From Chromera velia (taxonomy: Eukaryota > Sar > Chromeraceae), in the NCBI GenBank assembly GCA_018398765.1, contig JAHBMJ010002533.1, positions 1-18,025 on the forward strand: a DNA stretch of 18,025 nt, written 5' to 3'. The notes under the pieces were generated by a model. The model was not told the DNA's origin and did no database searches. It saw only the letters and a list, made by a program, of their open reading frames with translations. Position 1 is the first letter of the stretch, and each line of letters opens with the position of its first letter. A program made the position numbers and the translations under genes. Positions 16,601 through 18,025 of the stretch are shown piece after piece.

Positions 16601-17105
16601 TAGTGACCATGTTTGATTTGATTTGATTTGATTTGATTTGAGGTAGGGCTTAAGCTCAAATCAAATATCCAGTTAGGGAGGACCTAGTATTTAAAGACCT
16701 ATCAAATACGATCAAATATTTGATCAATATGACTTTCAACCTCAAATATGAAGGTCCCAAAAAAACTTTTGCAAGTACCGATCCGTCACACATGCTGATT
16801 CAAATGAAAAAACCTAAATCTTGATGGTTTGCTCTCAAAAAAAAAACGTTTTGAACTGCACTGAAATTGATGTTTCACCCCCTTTTACTTCATGCAGAGG
16901 TAAACCGATCAGCTGAACGTTTTTCCGAACAGCTGTGTTGACTTTTCTGGTGCTGGAACATCTTTTACGGCCCCCTTTTTGAGCGTCTGCAAACATTTTA
17001 CACCCCGTAAAGACATGTCACACAATCCGACAGGGTCGAACGGGAAGAAGGAGGCATTAATTTGTTTTTAGAGCCGGGTACGCAAAAAAAATATGGTCCG
17101 TGTAA

Positions 17106-17594
17106 AAGGGGGCAAATGTGATTCAGTGTCAGGTGAAAATACAAGGAGCCGAGGGGGAAGGAGAAACTATTTGTGGCTGTGAGTATACAGCAGCGGCAAC
17201 CAGTTCTTTTCAAACCTACCTTATCAATCAACATGGCTTGACGATCACGTTTGACAAACATGTGTAGCTGCTCCAAGAAAGACAGGAGAAGCAGTTGGAG
17301 GGGGCAGGGGGGACGAAGCAGCCTGACGTTTGAACGTTTTTCCCCACCAAAGATGAAACAGAAACCGTGGTCACACCATATGCAGAGACGCATGAGAAGA
17401 GAATCAAGTGCAATATGCTGACCACTAACTTTCTGGCCAGTGCTGGCTGGCCTCATCTCACAGAAAACGAGGCATTGCGAAAGCTGGTCAAGGCACTGGA
17501 CCCCCGCTACGATCTCCCATCTGTGGGGAAGGTGCAGAGACTTCTGCTCCCAACACTGAAGAACGAGATTATTCTCTCAATCAAAGACAGGTGA
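17106..17594 (+). pseudogene. Decayed BED-finger/hAT transposase N-terminal fragment
   Basis: Frame 3 runs through two stops (TAG near 17259, TGA 17331). A BED-like finger remnant comes first: IQCQVK, then ATSSFQTYLINQH (17196-17234), resembling C-x2-C...TSxLxxHLxxxH with the second Cys as Lys and the first His as Tyr. Next is TFFPTKDE, and then the most recognisable part, 17403-17594: NMLTTNFLA, LTENEALRKLVKALDPRY, DLPSVGKVQRLLLPTLKNEI. This matches the hAT pattern PFS.VE..GF..L...L.PRY..PSR..L...LLP.LY. The frame stops at TGA 17592. The catalytic core and C-terminal dimerisation domain are absent, so this is a truncated, inactive copy of an enzyme that would excise and integrate the element. 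CAGGTGATT at the end could be a splice donor, but no downstream exon was recognised. Confidence 0.65.
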
Positions 17595-17696
17595 TTCACA
17601 TTGAAGAAAGTGATCATAAAGAAGAGGAAAAGGAAGTGCCATAAAGCTGAGTGATTGTCACCTCAATTTTGGTACGTGCTCTAACTTTATCGTATC

Positions 17697-17702
17697 AATA
17701 AA
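17697..17702 (+). terminator. AATAAA polyadenylation-like signal
   Basis: AATAAA occurs about 100 nt after the end of the hAT fragment on the same strand, in AT-rich sequence. It may be the relic 3' end of the transposase transcript or chance. Confidence 0.25.
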
Positions 17703-18025
17703 AAGTCATATGCAATTTCAAATCTATCAATTTTACGTTCTTAATCTCTATTAGTACTAGAGTGAGTCTCAGTGACTAGTGTATATACACTGCCACACAG
17801 GCATATTTTTTTTACGGAACTGATAAGTTATAATTTTATATATATTTTTTTAAATTTTTGAAACACACATCAGAAATGTTCTGATAACTATTGTCATGAG
17901 AAAAATGATCAGAGTGACAGTAAGTCAGTGACTCAGTGAGGAACCCTAAGAGGTTAACCTCAAATCTTACCTCAAATATCAAATATTTGAGGTTGAAGCT
18001 CAAATCAAATCAAATCAAATCAAAT

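Larger units (their letters stand above)
16601..18025 (+). mobile_element. hAT-like element 3 with TTTGA-repeat inverted ends (right end off window)
   Basis: It starts TAGTG, fitting the hAT YARNG terminal pattern, exactly where the 401-bp repeat is interrupted. Six TTTGA units follow (16612-16641). The window ends in five CAAAT units (18001-18025), the inverted counterpart. Further inverted matches occur inside, e.g. CAACCTCAAATAT at 16738 against the region of 17970-17995. The interior carries a decayed BED/hAT transposase fragment at 17106-17594 and an AATAAA at 17697. The right terminus and target duplication are not visible. If the model is right, the duplication should be TCTTCCCT (16593-16600). 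Confidence 0.65.

Noticed and set aside
16612-16641. TTTGA run as a telomeric repeat
   Set aside because: It is short, internal and paired with an inverted CAAAT run at the window end, which fits transposon ends rather than a telomere.
1-18025. CRISPR array, bacterial operon or phage content
   Set aside because: Introns, the eukaryotic element types and the absence of operon layout argue against prokaryotic origin; the tandem repeats have no unique spacers of constant length.

Overview
This 18 kb window looks like repeat-rich nuclear DNA of a eukaryote, probably a unicellular alga or other protist. The evidence is a GT-AG intron-containing gene, several degraded transposable elements, long microsatellites and AT-rich spacers. 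The retroelement resembles a reverse-transcriptase family I recall from diatoms, chromerids and marine invertebrates. A chromerid such as Chromera is my best guess, but this is a weak inference.

Region 1-9400 is a nest of mobile elements. A Pro/Thr/His-coding tandem array (about 160-691) is split by a 1.7 kb element with hAT-like ends (692-2408) that carries a decayed MYND zinc-finger gene, and the array resumes at 2409. From there to about 9332 runs one decayed retroelement on the + strand. It has an ORF1-like part with a Cys cluster and ten perfect-length 42-bp repeats. A reverse transcriptase follows, with recognisable fingers/palm motifs, a QGDP motif and a YADD motif. Its C-terminal part has a CCHC zinc site, a possible restriction-like nuclease and a conserved tail. 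About 0.9 kb of low-complexity sequence, including another ten 42-bp units, sits between QGDP and YADD. A second hAT-like element (7620-8961) interrupts the C-terminal part with a perfect 8-bp target duplication. Removing it and one duplication copy restores the reading frame.

Region 10590-13410 holds the only gene that looks intact. It is a minus-strand, four-exon gene for a predicted secreted protein of about 599 residues, built from four near-identical modules plus degenerate copies. The modules end in basic RGRR or GRR motifs. All introns are phase 0, and an 'A module - intron - B module' block is present twice. I recognise no known family.

Region 13560-14150 has alternating purine/pyrimidine sequence, a G-run containing an N, and AT-rich sequence. 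Region 14152-16600 is bounded by two 401-bp direct repeats about 95% identical, differing almost only by transitions and often at CpG-derived sites. The second repeat ends exactly where a third hAT-like element begins (16601 to beyond the window end). That element has TTTGA-repeat inverted ends and a decayed BED-finger/hAT transposase fragment.

The most notable items are the modular secreted protein, the expanded loop inside the reverse transcriptase, the three hAT-like insertions, and a shared pattern of C-to-T or G-to-A decay (CAG to TAG, Cys to Tyr, His to Tyr) across unrelated elements.
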